From positions 3,028-67,027 of the forward strand of contig DGPL01000049.1 of the NCBI GenBank assembly GCA_002390425.1: DNA of 64,000 nucleotides, written 5' to 3'. This DNA is from Kordiimonadaceae bacterium UBA4441. Lineage in GTDB: Bacteria; Pseudomonadota; Alphaproteobacteria; Sphingomonadales; Emcibacteraceae. Below the pieces are notes generated by a model that saw only the letters and a program-made list of their open reading frames with translations, ran no database searches and was not told the DNA's origin. Each line of letters opens with the position of its first letter. Position 1 is the first letter of the stretch. Positions 43,428 to 51,205 of this stretch are shown piece by piece. Both the position numbers and the translations under genes were made by a program.

Positions 43428-44870
43428 TTATCCGTTCATTGCCTGTTTATCTTGGTTGATATCCAAGCATTTTAATTTTTTGACAACATCAAACATTCCA
43501 CTTGAATTTGACCCTTTAACCATAATGATATCGTGATCATGCAAATCACTTAATAAAGCACGCTCTAGGGCCGCCTTATCATTAAAATAACTCACATAGA
43601 TTTCTGGATATTGATTATTAACCTGATCAGCCAATTTCTTCATGTGACTGCCGACAAGAAATATACGATCAACTTCTGCTTCATATAATGTAGATGCTAA
43701 ACCAATATGCATTTCATCAGCCTGTTCACCAAGCTCTGCCATATCACCAAGAACAGCGATTTTACGCCCTTCCTCGGAACTTTCGCATTCACCAAGTGTT
43801 TTAATGGCTGCCTTCATACTTGCTGGATTGGCGTTATAGCTTTCATCTATAAGTAATAATGAAGCATCCGTTGCAATATCATAATAAATACGGTCCCGAC
43901 GACCACGTCCCGCGAGTGGTGTCAATTCAGCAAGTCCAAGCCCACTTAAACCAAGGTCGGCACCAACCGCATCAACTGCAGCCAATACGGCCATTGAATT
44001 CATTACCCAATGATATCCAAGCATGCCAACTTTATAACTCATCGTTCTGCCAGAAATGTCCGCAATAACGCAGCTGCAAGTATCATGAAAATAATGACGC
44101 AATACTTTTACATCTGCTTCCTTATGGCTACCAAATGAAATAATCTCACCCACATTTGCCTCAATGGCTCTTGTTTTCAATCTTTCATAATGTGGGTTGT
44201 CACGATTAATGATCGCGGTGCCTTTACCATTCAATGTCGTGAATATCTCGGCTTTCGCGTCGGCAATTTCCTCTACATTTTCAAAAAATTCACTATGCGC
44301 AAGTTCTACCGTTGTTATAATGGATACGTCCGGACGGACAAGCTTGACGAGTTCACGGATTTCACCGCTATGGTTCATTCCGAGTTCAAAAATACCATAT
44401 TCCACGTCATAAGGCATACGGGCCAATGACAACGGAACACCAACATCATTGTTGTAACTTAATACGCTCGCATGAGTTTTTTTATAACGTGACAATGCAG
44501 CCTTTAAAGCTTCTTTTGTACCAGTTTTACCTACGCTACCTGTTACAGCGATAATCGGAACATCTACACGCGCACGTCCCGCTTTACCAAGGGCAACAAG
44601 CGCCTCCATTACATCTGAAACAATGACAAGTTTATCAGGGTCTACACCTTCAATTTTTTTGCTGACGATGGCGCCAGCAGCACCAGAATCAAGTGCGACC
44701 TTTACATAAGCATGACCATCAAAATTATCCCCCGTTAACCCAAAAAAGAGATCCCCTTTTTCTATAGAACGACTATCAATGGAAACCCCGTATGAATTCC
44801 AACGCGCATTAATGCTCACGTTGAAAACGGCTTCCAATTCTTGTGATGTCCATAGTGGCAATAAACTCAT
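43428..44870 (-). CDS. murF: UDP-MurNAc-tripeptide--D-Ala-D-Ala ligase
   Basis: A 480-residue ligase that attaches D-Ala-D-Ala, the product of Ddl. Seen: GVSIDSRSIEKGDLFFGLTGDNFDGHAYV at the N-terminus, ITGSVGKTGTKEALKAAL-type P-loop (VTGSVGKTGTKEALK), SYNNDVGVPLSLARMP, YGIFELGMNHSGEIREL, and C-terminal LIDESYNANPASMKAA with the VLGDMAELGEQADEMH motif. The P-loop SVGKTGTK is the normal MurF form. It is 14 bases from the murE stop. Confidence 0.96.
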   Translation of the reverse strand: MSLLPLWTSQELEAVFNVSINARWNSYGVSIDSRSIEKGDLFFGLTGDNFDGHAYVKVALDSGAAGAIVSKKIEGVDPDKLVIVSDVMEALVALGKAGRARVDVPIIAVTGSVGKTGTKEALKAALSRYKKTHASVLSYNNDVGVPLSLARMPYDVEYGIFELGMNHSGEIRELVKLVRPDVSIITTVELAHSEFFENVEEIADAKAEIFTTLNGKGTAIINRDNPHYERLKTRAIEANVGEIISFGSHKEADVKVLRHYFHDTCSCVIADISGRTMSYKVGMLGYHWVMNSMAVLAAVDAVGADLGLSGLGLAELTPLAGRGRRDRIYYDIATDASLLLIDESYNANPASMKAAIKTLGECESSEEGRKIAVLGDMAELGEQADEMHIGLASTLYEAEVDRIFLVGSHMKKLADQVNNQYPEIYVSYFNDKAALERALLSDLHDHDIIMVKGSNSSGMFDVVKKLKCLDINQDKQAMNG

Positions 44871-44884
44871 GCCTGACTGCCTTT

Positions 44885-46357
44885 CTAATTTGCTCTTCTG
44901 GTTTCTAAATTATTCTGCTGTTCAGCGGCTACAATCGCCGATCTTACGACGGTGACGTCATCGAATTCATATACGGTATCGCCAATGGTTTGCCCTTGTT
45001 CATGACCTTTACCAGCGACCAATAAAATGTCGCCTTCTTCCATTTCAAGTACAGCCCGACGAATGGCGCCAGCACGCTCGCCTGCGTCAATACCTTTAGG
45101 GCAGCCCTTCATAATCTCTCGTCTAATTTCAATTGGAAATTCTGAACGAGGGTTGTCGTCTGTTACATAAGCTTTATCGGCAAATTTTTCTGCGATCTCA
45201 CCCATCACTTTTCTCTTGGCTCGATCACGATCGCCACCGCAGCCAAAGACAACAGATAAATTCCCTCTCACATGGGGTTTCAATGATTTTAACACCGTTT
45301 CAAGTGCATCTGGTGTATGGGCATAATCCACATAAATGCGTCCGCCATTCGGATGACGACCAGCTTGTTCCATTCGGCCTCGCACAGGCCTTAAATAAGC
45401 TAGCGCCTTAAATGCTTCTTTAACATTGCCACCGCATCCTATAACAAGCCCTAAAGCCATCAGAGCGTTGGATGCTTGAAAATTGCCCACGAGCGGCAGC
45501 AAAATATCATGTATTTCTGACTTATAACTCACTGTTATTTCTTGACCTGATGGTGATGATCTTTGATCAAGCAATCTAATATCACCATCATGTCGCCCAA
45601 CCGTGATAATACGATGGCCACGTTCTTCACAAATTTGCTGCACATCTTTTACCAGTGGGCAATCTACATTAAGAACAGCGGTTCTTTGAGAAGGAAGCAG
45701 CTCCGAAAATAAACGTTTTTTTGCCTTAAAATATTCTTCAACCGTTTCATGATAGTCAAGATGGTCATGTGTTAAGTTGGTAAATGCCGCCGCAGAAATA
45801 TCCACACCTTCAAGTCTATATTGATCTAATCCATGACTTGATGCTTCAAAAACCACATGACTAACATCAAGATCACTTAATTCTTTTAACGCTTGATGAA
45901 TGACAACAGGATCTGGTGTCGTAAGTCCAGTTTTTTGATCATATCCATCCGCATGGATCCCCAATGTTCCAACGGAGGCCGCCTTAATGCCCATATGGCT
46001 CCAAATTTGCTGCGTGAAGAATGCAACCGATGTTTTACCATTCGTACCTGTAACAGCAGCAATATTTGACGGTTGGTCTTGGAAAAAACGAGAAACATAT
46101 TGTGGGAAGACTTGTGCCGGATTTTCGTGGGTTAACCAAATAACATCTGGATTTTGGGTTCTTGCGTCTTCAATGCAAAGTATTGCAATCGCTCCCGCTG
46201 CGATGGCATTATCGATGAAATCCGCACCATTAAATTTTAATCCAGGCAGCGCAACGAACATAAACCCTTTTTCAACCTTACGGCTATCAGCAGTAATGCC
46301 TTTAATATCGACATCAAAGAGTTCATCATTATTATTTAAAATTTCTTTTAAATTCAT
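44885..46357 (-). CDS. murE: UDP-MurNAc-L-Ala-D-Glu--meso-diaminopimelate ligase
   Basis: A 490-residue ligase. Seen: KGITADSRKVEKGFMFVALPG, VTGTNGKTSVAFFTQQ (P-loop), EASSHGLDQYRLEGVDISAAAFTNLTHDHLDYH, and KPHVRGNLSVVFGCGGDRDRAKRKVMGEIA. The motif DDNPRSE in VTDDNPRSEFP (DNPR) selects meso-diaminopimelate rather than lysine, so this cell wall is of the usual Gram-negative mDAP type. The start overlaps the ftsI stop (ATGA). Confidence 0.97.
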   Translation of the reverse strand: MNLKEILNNNDELFDVDIKGITADSRKVEKGFMFVALPGLKFNGADFIDNAIAAGAIAILCIEDARTQNPDVIWLTHENPAQVFPQYVSRFFQDQPSNIAAVTGTNGKTSVAFFTQQIWSHMGIKAASVGTLGIHADGYDQKTGLTTPDPVVIHQALKELSDLDVSHVVFEASSHGLDQYRLEGVDISAAAFTNLTHDHLDYHETVEEYFKAKKRLFSELLPSQRTAVLNVDCPLVKDVQQICEERGHRIITVGRHDGDIRLLDQRSSPSGQEITVSYKSEIHDILLPLVGNFQASNALMALGLVIGCGGNVKEAFKALAYLRPVRGRMEQAGRHPNGGRIYVDYAHTPDALETVLKSLKPHVRGNLSVVFGCGGDRDRAKRKVMGEIAEKFADKAYVTDDNPRSEFPIEIRREIMKGCPKGIDAGERAGAIRRAVLEMEEGDILLVAGKGHEQGQTIGDTVYEFDDVTVVRSAIVAAEQQNNLETRRAN

Positions 46358-48063
46358 TCTTCCGTTCCGGACACTAGCATCATTTCTTCAAATTCAATGT
46401 CGTTCGTTTGTGCTGGCTTAATCCCCATTAATGGGCCTACTTTTCTGATAATATTGCCAACCATGGGTGCGGCGGTCCAACCGCCAGACGCCATGTTAAA
46501 TGTCTCTTTAATGCCGTGAGGTTCATCAAGCATTGCAAAAATTACATACTGCGGATCATTAATTGGAAAGGCCGCAACAAAAGAAGAAATAATCTCTTTT
46601 TTATAACCTCTAAAGCCATCGCCTTTTTCAGCTGCTTTATTGGCTGTTCCCGTTTTACCGCCAATCAAATATCCGTCTACTTTTGCGCTTTTTCCGGTAC
46701 CAAACTCCACCACCAAATGCATAAGGTTTCTCATAACTTCACTAGTTTCTGGTGAAATGACCTGGAACTCATCCTGCTCATAAGACACTGTTTGAAATTG
46801 TTTTGCATCTTTTCTGATTAAGGTGGCAGGATTAAGGCGTCCGCCATTAATCATGGCCGCAACACCACTGGCTAAATGAAGTGGCGTAACCGCTATACCG
46901 TGCCCATAAGACGTGCTAACAAGCTCTGTAGGGCCCCATTGGTAAGGTAGTATGGGGTTCCCTTTTTCATGAATTTCAATATCAGTTTTTCTAAATAAAC
47001 CTAATTTCTCGAAGAATTCTTTTTGCCCATCCACACCAATTTCTTGTGCCATTTTGAGTGTACCAATGTTAGATGAATAAACATAAATTTCAGGTACGCT
47101 TAACCATCTATTTTTAGCATGGTCATCATGGATGGTAAAACCTGATACGCGCACAGGTTTTGACGCATCATAACCACCCCCTAAGTCAACAACATTACTT
47201 TCTAGTCCAGATGCAATAGTAAAGGTTTTAAAACCGGAACCTAATTCATAAACCCCTTGCAGGATTTGATTAAACCGACTTGGGTCAGTCGGGTCATTAT
47301 TTTCATTTGGATCAAAATCAGGCAATGACGACAGGGCCAAAACTTCACCCGTTTTTGCATCTAAGATTAATCCCGCTCCGCCTTTGGCAGAGAATTTTTC
47401 CATATAATTATTTAGTTCCTGATTTAAAATATGTTGAAGTCTAATATCAATCGAAAGCTCTAATGGCTCTTCGGAACATAGCGGATCAGAAAGACGTTCA
47501 TTAAAATACAATTCTACACCCGCAGAAGGCTGATTATCAACACCAACAGAACCTAAAACGTGTGATACAAGACTTCCATGAGGGTAAATTCTTTTTTCTG
47601 CATCCGAAAATACTAAACCAGGCTCACCAAGCTTATTGATTTCAAACATTTGCTTCGGCGTTAGTTTTCTTTTTATCCAGGCATGGCGGCGTTCGGAAGT
47701 TAATGTTGCTAGAATATCATCGCGTTTAAGGCTCGGAAGCACCTCTTTTATCCGATATGATAATAATTCTGGATCATTAATTTTATGAGGATTAACACCT
47801 AATGATGGCGTCTTTAAATTTGTAGCAAGAACAACACCATTTCTATCAACAATATCTGCTCTCGCCATCAACAGGGCATTATTCGCACTAGCTGTTCTGT
47901 AGCCAATTTCTTTATTTGCTTGAAAAACACCGACTGAAACCAACTTGAAACTTAATGTGACAAAGCCAAGCGCAAATAAAGCCATCACAATAATCATGCG
48001 ATTTCGAACAACCTCTATTGCTCCCTGGCGTACGCCTTCCACTCGCAAGTCAATTGGTTTCAC
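46354..48063 (-). CDS. ftsI: Septal peptidoglycan transpeptidase FtsI (PBP3)
   Basis: A 569-residue class B penicillin-binding protein. A cytoplasmic tail and one membrane helix (about 22-45) precede the dimerisation/pedestal domain; the transpeptidase domain follows from about residue 230. Active-site motifs are present: SGFK (S-x-x-K, in ELGSGFKTF), SSN (VYSSNIGTLKM) and KTG (IGGKTGTANKA). It partners FtsW. Start is GTG 48063 with AAGGAT seven bases before it. It lies 13 bases after ftsL and overlaps murE by four bases. Confidence 0.96.
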   Translation of the reverse strand: MKPIDLRVEGVRQGAIEVVRNRMIIVMALFALGFVTLSFKLVSVGVFQANKEIGYRTASANNALLMARADIVDRNGVVLATNLKTPSLGVNPHKINDPELLSYRIKEVLPSLKRDDILATLTSERRHAWIKRKLTPKQMFEINKLGEPGLVFSDAEKRIYPHGSLVSHVLGSVGVDNQPSAGVELYFNERLSDPLCSEEPLELSIDIRLQHILNQELNNYMEKFSAKGGAGLILDAKTGEVLALSSLPDFDPNENNDPTDPSRFNQILQGVYELGSGFKTFTIASGLESNVVDLGGGYDASKPVRVSGFTIHDDHAKNRWLSVPEIYVYSSNIGTLKMAQEIGVDGQKEFFEKLGLFRKTDIEIHEKGNPILPYQWGPTELVSTSYGHGIAVTPLHLASGVAAMINGGRLNPATLIRKDAKQFQTVSYEQDEFQVISPETSEVMRNLMHLVVEFGTGKSAKVDGYLIGGKTGTANKAAEKGDGFRGYKKEIISSFVAAFPINDPQYVIFAMLDEPHGIKETFNMASGGWTAAPMVGNIIRKVGPLMGIKPAQTNDIEFEEMMLVSGTEE

Positions 48064-48076
48064 TTTTCTTATCCTT

Positions 48077-48577
48077 TTAATTACCTATTTTGGCTAAAAT
48101 TCGATCATAGAGACTCAATGTCTCAGGCACATCTCTCTTAACTTCTTCTTTTTCTTTTGTTGCATCAAAATCTATCGCCACAACTTGCACACCATTTGAC
48201 GGGTAAATAGGAGCTTTACTTACAGCAGAAGGGTCTGGTTTTGGGCGCGGTAAAAATGGTTTAAAGTTATCTATAGGCAAGCTCACCAATTGAACATTTT
48301 CTCTTTCGCTTAATTCCTTAACATCAGAAACCATTTGTTCATTCGTTGTGGATGCAAGAACCAGATGTCTTTTGCTTAAACGTTCTATACGTTCTGGCCG
48401 TGACAAGTATGCCATCTCGGCCTTCAGAACTTTTATTGCCTCTCGGTCTTTAAGTATTTTAGAGCTAATTGTGCGCTTTTCTTCTTCAAGGTCGTATGTT
48501 CCCTGCTTTAAATTATAAACAGCAGCTGTAGAAATAATGACTGTCAAAACTGTAAATAGTGCGAATAATTTTATCAT
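48077..48577 (-). CDS. ftsL: Cell division protein FtsL
   Basis: A 166-residue bitopic protein of the FtsQLB complex. A short cytoplasmic end and membrane helix (MIKLFALFTVLTVIISTAAVY) lead into a periplasmic coiled coil (YDLEEEKRTISSKILKDREAIKVLKAEMAYL) and then RPERIERLSKRHLVL, the conserved FtsL region. A Pro-rich tail of about 60 residues follows. I chose ATG 48577 because it overlaps the rsmH stop in ATGA; an in-frame TTG at 48598 lies inside rsmH. Identity rests on topology and position as well as sequence. Confidence 0.9.
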   Translation of the reverse strand: MIKLFALFTVLTVIISTAAVYNLKQGTYDLEEEKRTISSKILKDREAIKVLKAEMAYLSRPERIERLSKRHLVLASTTNEQMVSDVKELSERENVQLVSLPIDNFKPFLPRPKPDPSAVSKAPIYPSNGVQVVAIDFDATKEKEEVKRDVPETLSLYDRILAKIGN

Positions 48578-49584
48578 GCCGCAAATTCCTTTTGCCAAAC
48601 TGGCGCATCTGTTCTGATGGCCGCTCTTAATTTTGCTGAACGGGAACGTGTATTATTTTTGATTTCTTCTTGAGATGCTTTTTTTCCACCGCGGAACAAC
48701 ATTTCAAATGAAGGTGGGTTTTGCTCCAATTCCCCTGCCGGCATATGACGTGAACCTCGCGATGCTTCACCACTTCTAATTTTGAAAAATTCTTTTACTA
48801 TTCGGTCCTCTAATGAATGAAATGTAACAACACATAAACGACCGCCCGGTGATAAAATATTTTCAGCTGCAACTAGCGCCCTCTTTAATTCACCAAGCTC
48901 ATCATTGACAAAAATTCTTAACGCTTGAAATGTTCTAGTTGCGCCATGAATTTGCTTTTTACCTTTTTTATACTTAGGTCCACCAACCGCAGCTTCAACC
49001 ACTTTTGAAAGTTCTAAAGTTCTTGTGAAATTCTTCTCTTCACGAGCTTTAACGATTGCTTTTGCTACAAGTCTTGACGCTCTTTCTTCACCATATTGAT
49101 AAATTATATTGGCCAACTCTTCTTCTTCAGTATTGTTAACAACATCTGCTGCCGTCATGCCATGGTCACTCATGCGCATATCAAGAGGTCCATCTTGCAT
49201 GAATGAAAAACCACGCTCCGCCTGGTCAAGCTGCATTGAAGAAACGCCAATATCCAATACTATGCCGTCCACATAATTTTGACCTTGTGCTTCAAGTAAA
49301 GATTTCATTTCCGAAAAACACCCTTGAAGAAGATCAAACTTTCCAGGGTACATGCTTTTTAATTTATTTGCAGTCGCAACAACATTTGAATCTCTGTCTA
49401 TTGCCCAAAGCATTGAAACATTTTTTTCTAAGATCGCTCGACTATACCCCCCTGCACCAAATGTGCCGTCAACATATGTCTTATCTTTTTCAAGTGAAAG
49501 CGCCTCTAACACTTCATTAAGCATTACAGATATATGATCAGAACTTTGATAATCGCGCAGAGCATCATGCTTATCGGCGACCAT
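48574..49584 (-). CDS. rsmH: 16S rRNA m4C1402 methyltransferase RsmH (MraW)
   Basis: A 336-residue SAM methyltransferase acting on 16S rRNA C1402. Seen: HISVMLNEVLEALSL, YVDGTFGAGGYSRAIL (SAM), VDGIVLDIGVSSMQLDQAERGFSFMQDGPLDMRMS, ATRTFQALRIFVNDELGELK and GGRLCVVTFHSLEDRIVK. I chose ATG 49584 with GGAGGAG just upstream; the frame is open further but inside mraZ and without similarity. It overlaps mraZ by 14 bases and ftsL by four bases (ATGA), typical of the mraZ-rsmH-ftsL head of the dcw operon. Confidence 0.95.
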   Translation of the reverse strand: MVADKHDALRDYQSSDHISVMLNEVLEALSLEKDKTYVDGTFGAGGYSRAILEKNVSMLWAIDRDSNVVATANKLKSMYPGKFDLLQGCFSEMKSLLEAQGQNYVDGIVLDIGVSSMQLDQAERGFSFMQDGPLDMRMSDHGMTAADVVNNTEEEELANIIYQYGEERASRLVAKAIVKAREEKNFTRTLELSKVVEAAVGGPKYKKGKKQIHGATRTFQALRIFVNDELGELKRALVAAENILSPGGRLCVVTFHSLEDRIVKEFFKIRSGEASRGSRHMPAGELEQNPPSFEMLFRGGKKASQEEIKNNTRSRSAKLRAAIRTDAPVWQKEFAA

Positions 49585-50053
49585 GATCTCCTCCATCATC
49601 CTTATCCACACGAAAACGTAACATAGATCTTTTTTCTTTGACCTTATGACGCGCTTTATCCAATTCTTGCTTGAACGCTTCCGGTTCCCAAATTTGAAAA
49701 GTTTTTCCTTTGCCGGCAAAAGTGGCATATTCTGTAATGCCCGCAAACTCCATTAATTCTTGTGGCAATATAATTCTGCCATTTCCATCGAACGTTAATT
49801 CAACCAACCCTGACATAAGGGCAAGACTAAATTCTTCATGTTCATCTGAATAAGGAGCAAATCCATCTAAGCTATCATTTACTTTTTCTATGTGAAGAAG
49901 GTCACAACACTCAATCGCATCGTGATTAACGGCCTGATAAGCGACAATCGATTTCTGAAACCCACTAGGAAGAGCTGCGCGGAATTGTGCAGGCACAGAA
50001 ACGCGCCCTTTCCGGTCCACCTTATTGGTGTATTTAGACATAAATAATGGCAT
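49571..50053 (-). CDS. mraZ: Transcriptional regulator MraZ
   Basis: A 160-residue protein with two SpoVT-AbrB-like MraZ repeats: first around KYTNKVDRKGRVSVPAQFRAAL, second around LVELTFDGNGRIILPQELMEFAGI. MraZ binds repeated TGGGN boxes before its own operon and represses dcw transcription in E. coli. A Lys/Arg-rich tail ends the protein. It is the first gene of the cluster. The upstream 361 bases hold ATGGGAT-type repeats at about ten-base spacing, candidate autoregulatory sites. Confidence 0.95.
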   Translation of the reverse strand: MPLFMSKYTNKVDRKGRVSVPAQFRAALPSGFQKSIVAYQAVNHDAIECCDLLHIEKVNDSLDGFAPYSDEHEEFSLALMSGLVELTFDGNGRIILPQELMEFAGITEYATFAGKGKTFQIWEPEAFKQELDKARHKVKEKRSMLRFRVDKDDGGDHGRR

Positions 50054-50414
50054 TTAGTCGTCCAGCAAATCTTAATTTGTTTTTAATTTGATTGCAGTGG
50101 AAATTTCGCCCCATTGCTACCCTTAAATGGAATATCATGGGATATTATGCCCGTCAATGGGATTTAATATAGATTAAATGGGATTAACAAATTATTAATT
50201 GCGGAAATTAAATATAAAAGTACTTATTTTTCAAATACTTAAATAAATATACGCCCTCGCATATAAACGTAAATGCAAACACAACAAAAATGCCATAAAT
50301 GGGTTTTTATGGGATAAAGGATAAAAAAGCACTTAAATGTGCATAAAATAGGACTAAGACTCGGGTTTTCATAGAGAATCGGGGAAAGTGGGAAAATATT
50401 TGATGTGACTTAAA
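50054..50414 (-). promoter_or_regulatory. dcw operon upstream region with phased ATGGGAT repeats and CtrA-like sites
   Basis: No gene is seen in these 361 bases. On the plus strand, ATGG(G/A)AT copies start at 50127, 50137, 50157 and 50178, with a degenerate ATGCCCG at 50147; another pair starts at 50299 and 50309; TCGGG starts at 50361 and 50379, with TGGGA at 50389. Starts are mostly multiples of 10-10.5 bases apart, as in MraZ TGGGN boxes. TTAA-N7-TTAA sequences lie at 50184-50198 and 50072-50086. GANTC sites at 50358 and 50376 each merge into TCGGG. Confidence 0.6.
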
Positions 50415-50663
50415 TTATAATCGGTCGCCGAGCGATCCAACGATCGTTTTCACGCGGTCAGGTGGGTATTTAAATTCTAAGCCGATAAAGCCATTCTCAG
50501 CCCAAGATACTTTAGAAGGTATTTTAGGGTTACCTTTAATTTCAATGTCAAAATCTGCCCCTCTTTCGAGAGGAATGTTTAATTTAATTTTAGCACCATA
50601 AAGTGAAAGGTCATAAGTAACAGCATCAAATAAGTAGCTGCCTACATCAATACTTGATTTCAA
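50415..50663 (-). CDS. PilZ-domain protein with a displaced start
   Basis: The clear part (82 residues from TTG 50663) contains YDLSLYGAKIKL, a PilZ D-x-S-x-x-G-like core, KVSWAENGFIGLEF and a C-terminal helix. In the same frame upstream lies KQRKSKRQNVLLKSSIDVG, the basic N-terminal motif of PilZ, but no ATG or GTG occurs there. A strong start, AAGGGG before ATG 50743, is in another frame and reads MVKKMGI then TAG (50720-50722). One extra base between 50722 and 50731 would join the two. PilZ domains bind cyclic di-GMP; this copy has the basic cluster but is probably disrupted. First of three PilZ genes in 4 kb. Confidence 0.55.
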   Translation of the reverse strand: MKSSIDVGSYLFDAVTYDLSLYGAKIKLNIPLERGADFDIEIKGNPKIPSKVSWAENGFIGLEFKYPPDRVKTIVGSLGDRL

Positions 50664-50812
50664 AAGAACATTTTGTCTTTTGCTTTTACGCTGCTTAAAT
50701 TCAGAATTATCGTTAATAACTAAATTCCCATCTTCTTAACCATTTTTAACCCCTTACTTTTTTATAAGACAATCTTTTTAAAAGTCATAGCAAAAAAGTA
50801 AGCGCTACTATC

Positions 50813-51130
50813 TTATGATAAATTTGTTGTGATGCCGCTTAGATGCTCTTTTATTTTTTGCGGTCTATCATTGAAATTTAATCCAACGTATCCAGCTGAA
50901 ACCCATACGACCTTCGCTATGTGTTGAAGGTTATCTTCGAAATTAATACTTACATTTTCATTTTCAAATATTGGGGCATCAACTTTCAAACGCACACCAC
51001 CTAATGAAACATCATATGCAGTAAAAGAAAATAATTTACCGTTCACATCAACTGAAGCATTAAGCTTAACAGCACGTCTTTTATGCTTACGAACGGCCTT
51101 AGACGCTTTTTTCATATCATCAAAAGTCAT
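50813..51130 (-). CDS. PilZ-domain protein (candidate c-di-GMP receptor)
   Basis: A 105-residue single-domain PilZ protein. The basic cluster KHKRRAVKLNASV and the DVSLGG motif (YDVSLGGVRLKV) match the RxxxR and (D/N)xSxxG c-di-GMP contact motifs, and KVVWVSAGYVGLNF is the typical later strand. A C-terminal helix follows. PilZ proteins act by binding partners or being allosteric switches for motility or surface behaviour; the target is unknown. A CtrA-type box lies 46-61 bases before the ATG. Confidence 0.85.
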   Translation of the reverse strand: MTFDDMKKASKAVRKHKRRAVKLNASVDVNGKLFSFTAYDVSLGGVRLKVDAPIFENENVSINFEDNLQHIAKVVWVSAGYVGLNFNDRPQKIKEHLSGITTNLS

Positions 51131-51175
51131 ACTAATCCTTTTCAGGTTTTACCCTTTAAGGATATATTCAATCCG

Positions 51176-51191
51176 TTAACAAAAATTTAAC
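51176..51191 (-). promoter_or_regulatory. CtrA-type box upstream of the PilZ gene
   Basis: TTAA-CAAAAAT-TTAAC (51176-51191) fits TTAA-N7-TTAAC and is palindromic with GTTAA on the other strand. It lies 46-61 bases upstream of the PilZ gene start at 51130, and after the dipeptidyl peptidase stop. Such sites arise by chance in A+T-rich DNA, so this needs support from conservation. Confidence 0.5.
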
Positions 51192-51205
51192 GTTTTTTTT
51201 CAGCA

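Noticed and set aside
50732..50747. TTAACC-type pair near the first PilZ start
   Set aside because: Spacing between the TTAA elements is six, not seven bases, and it overlaps the start codon; not a convincing CtrA box.
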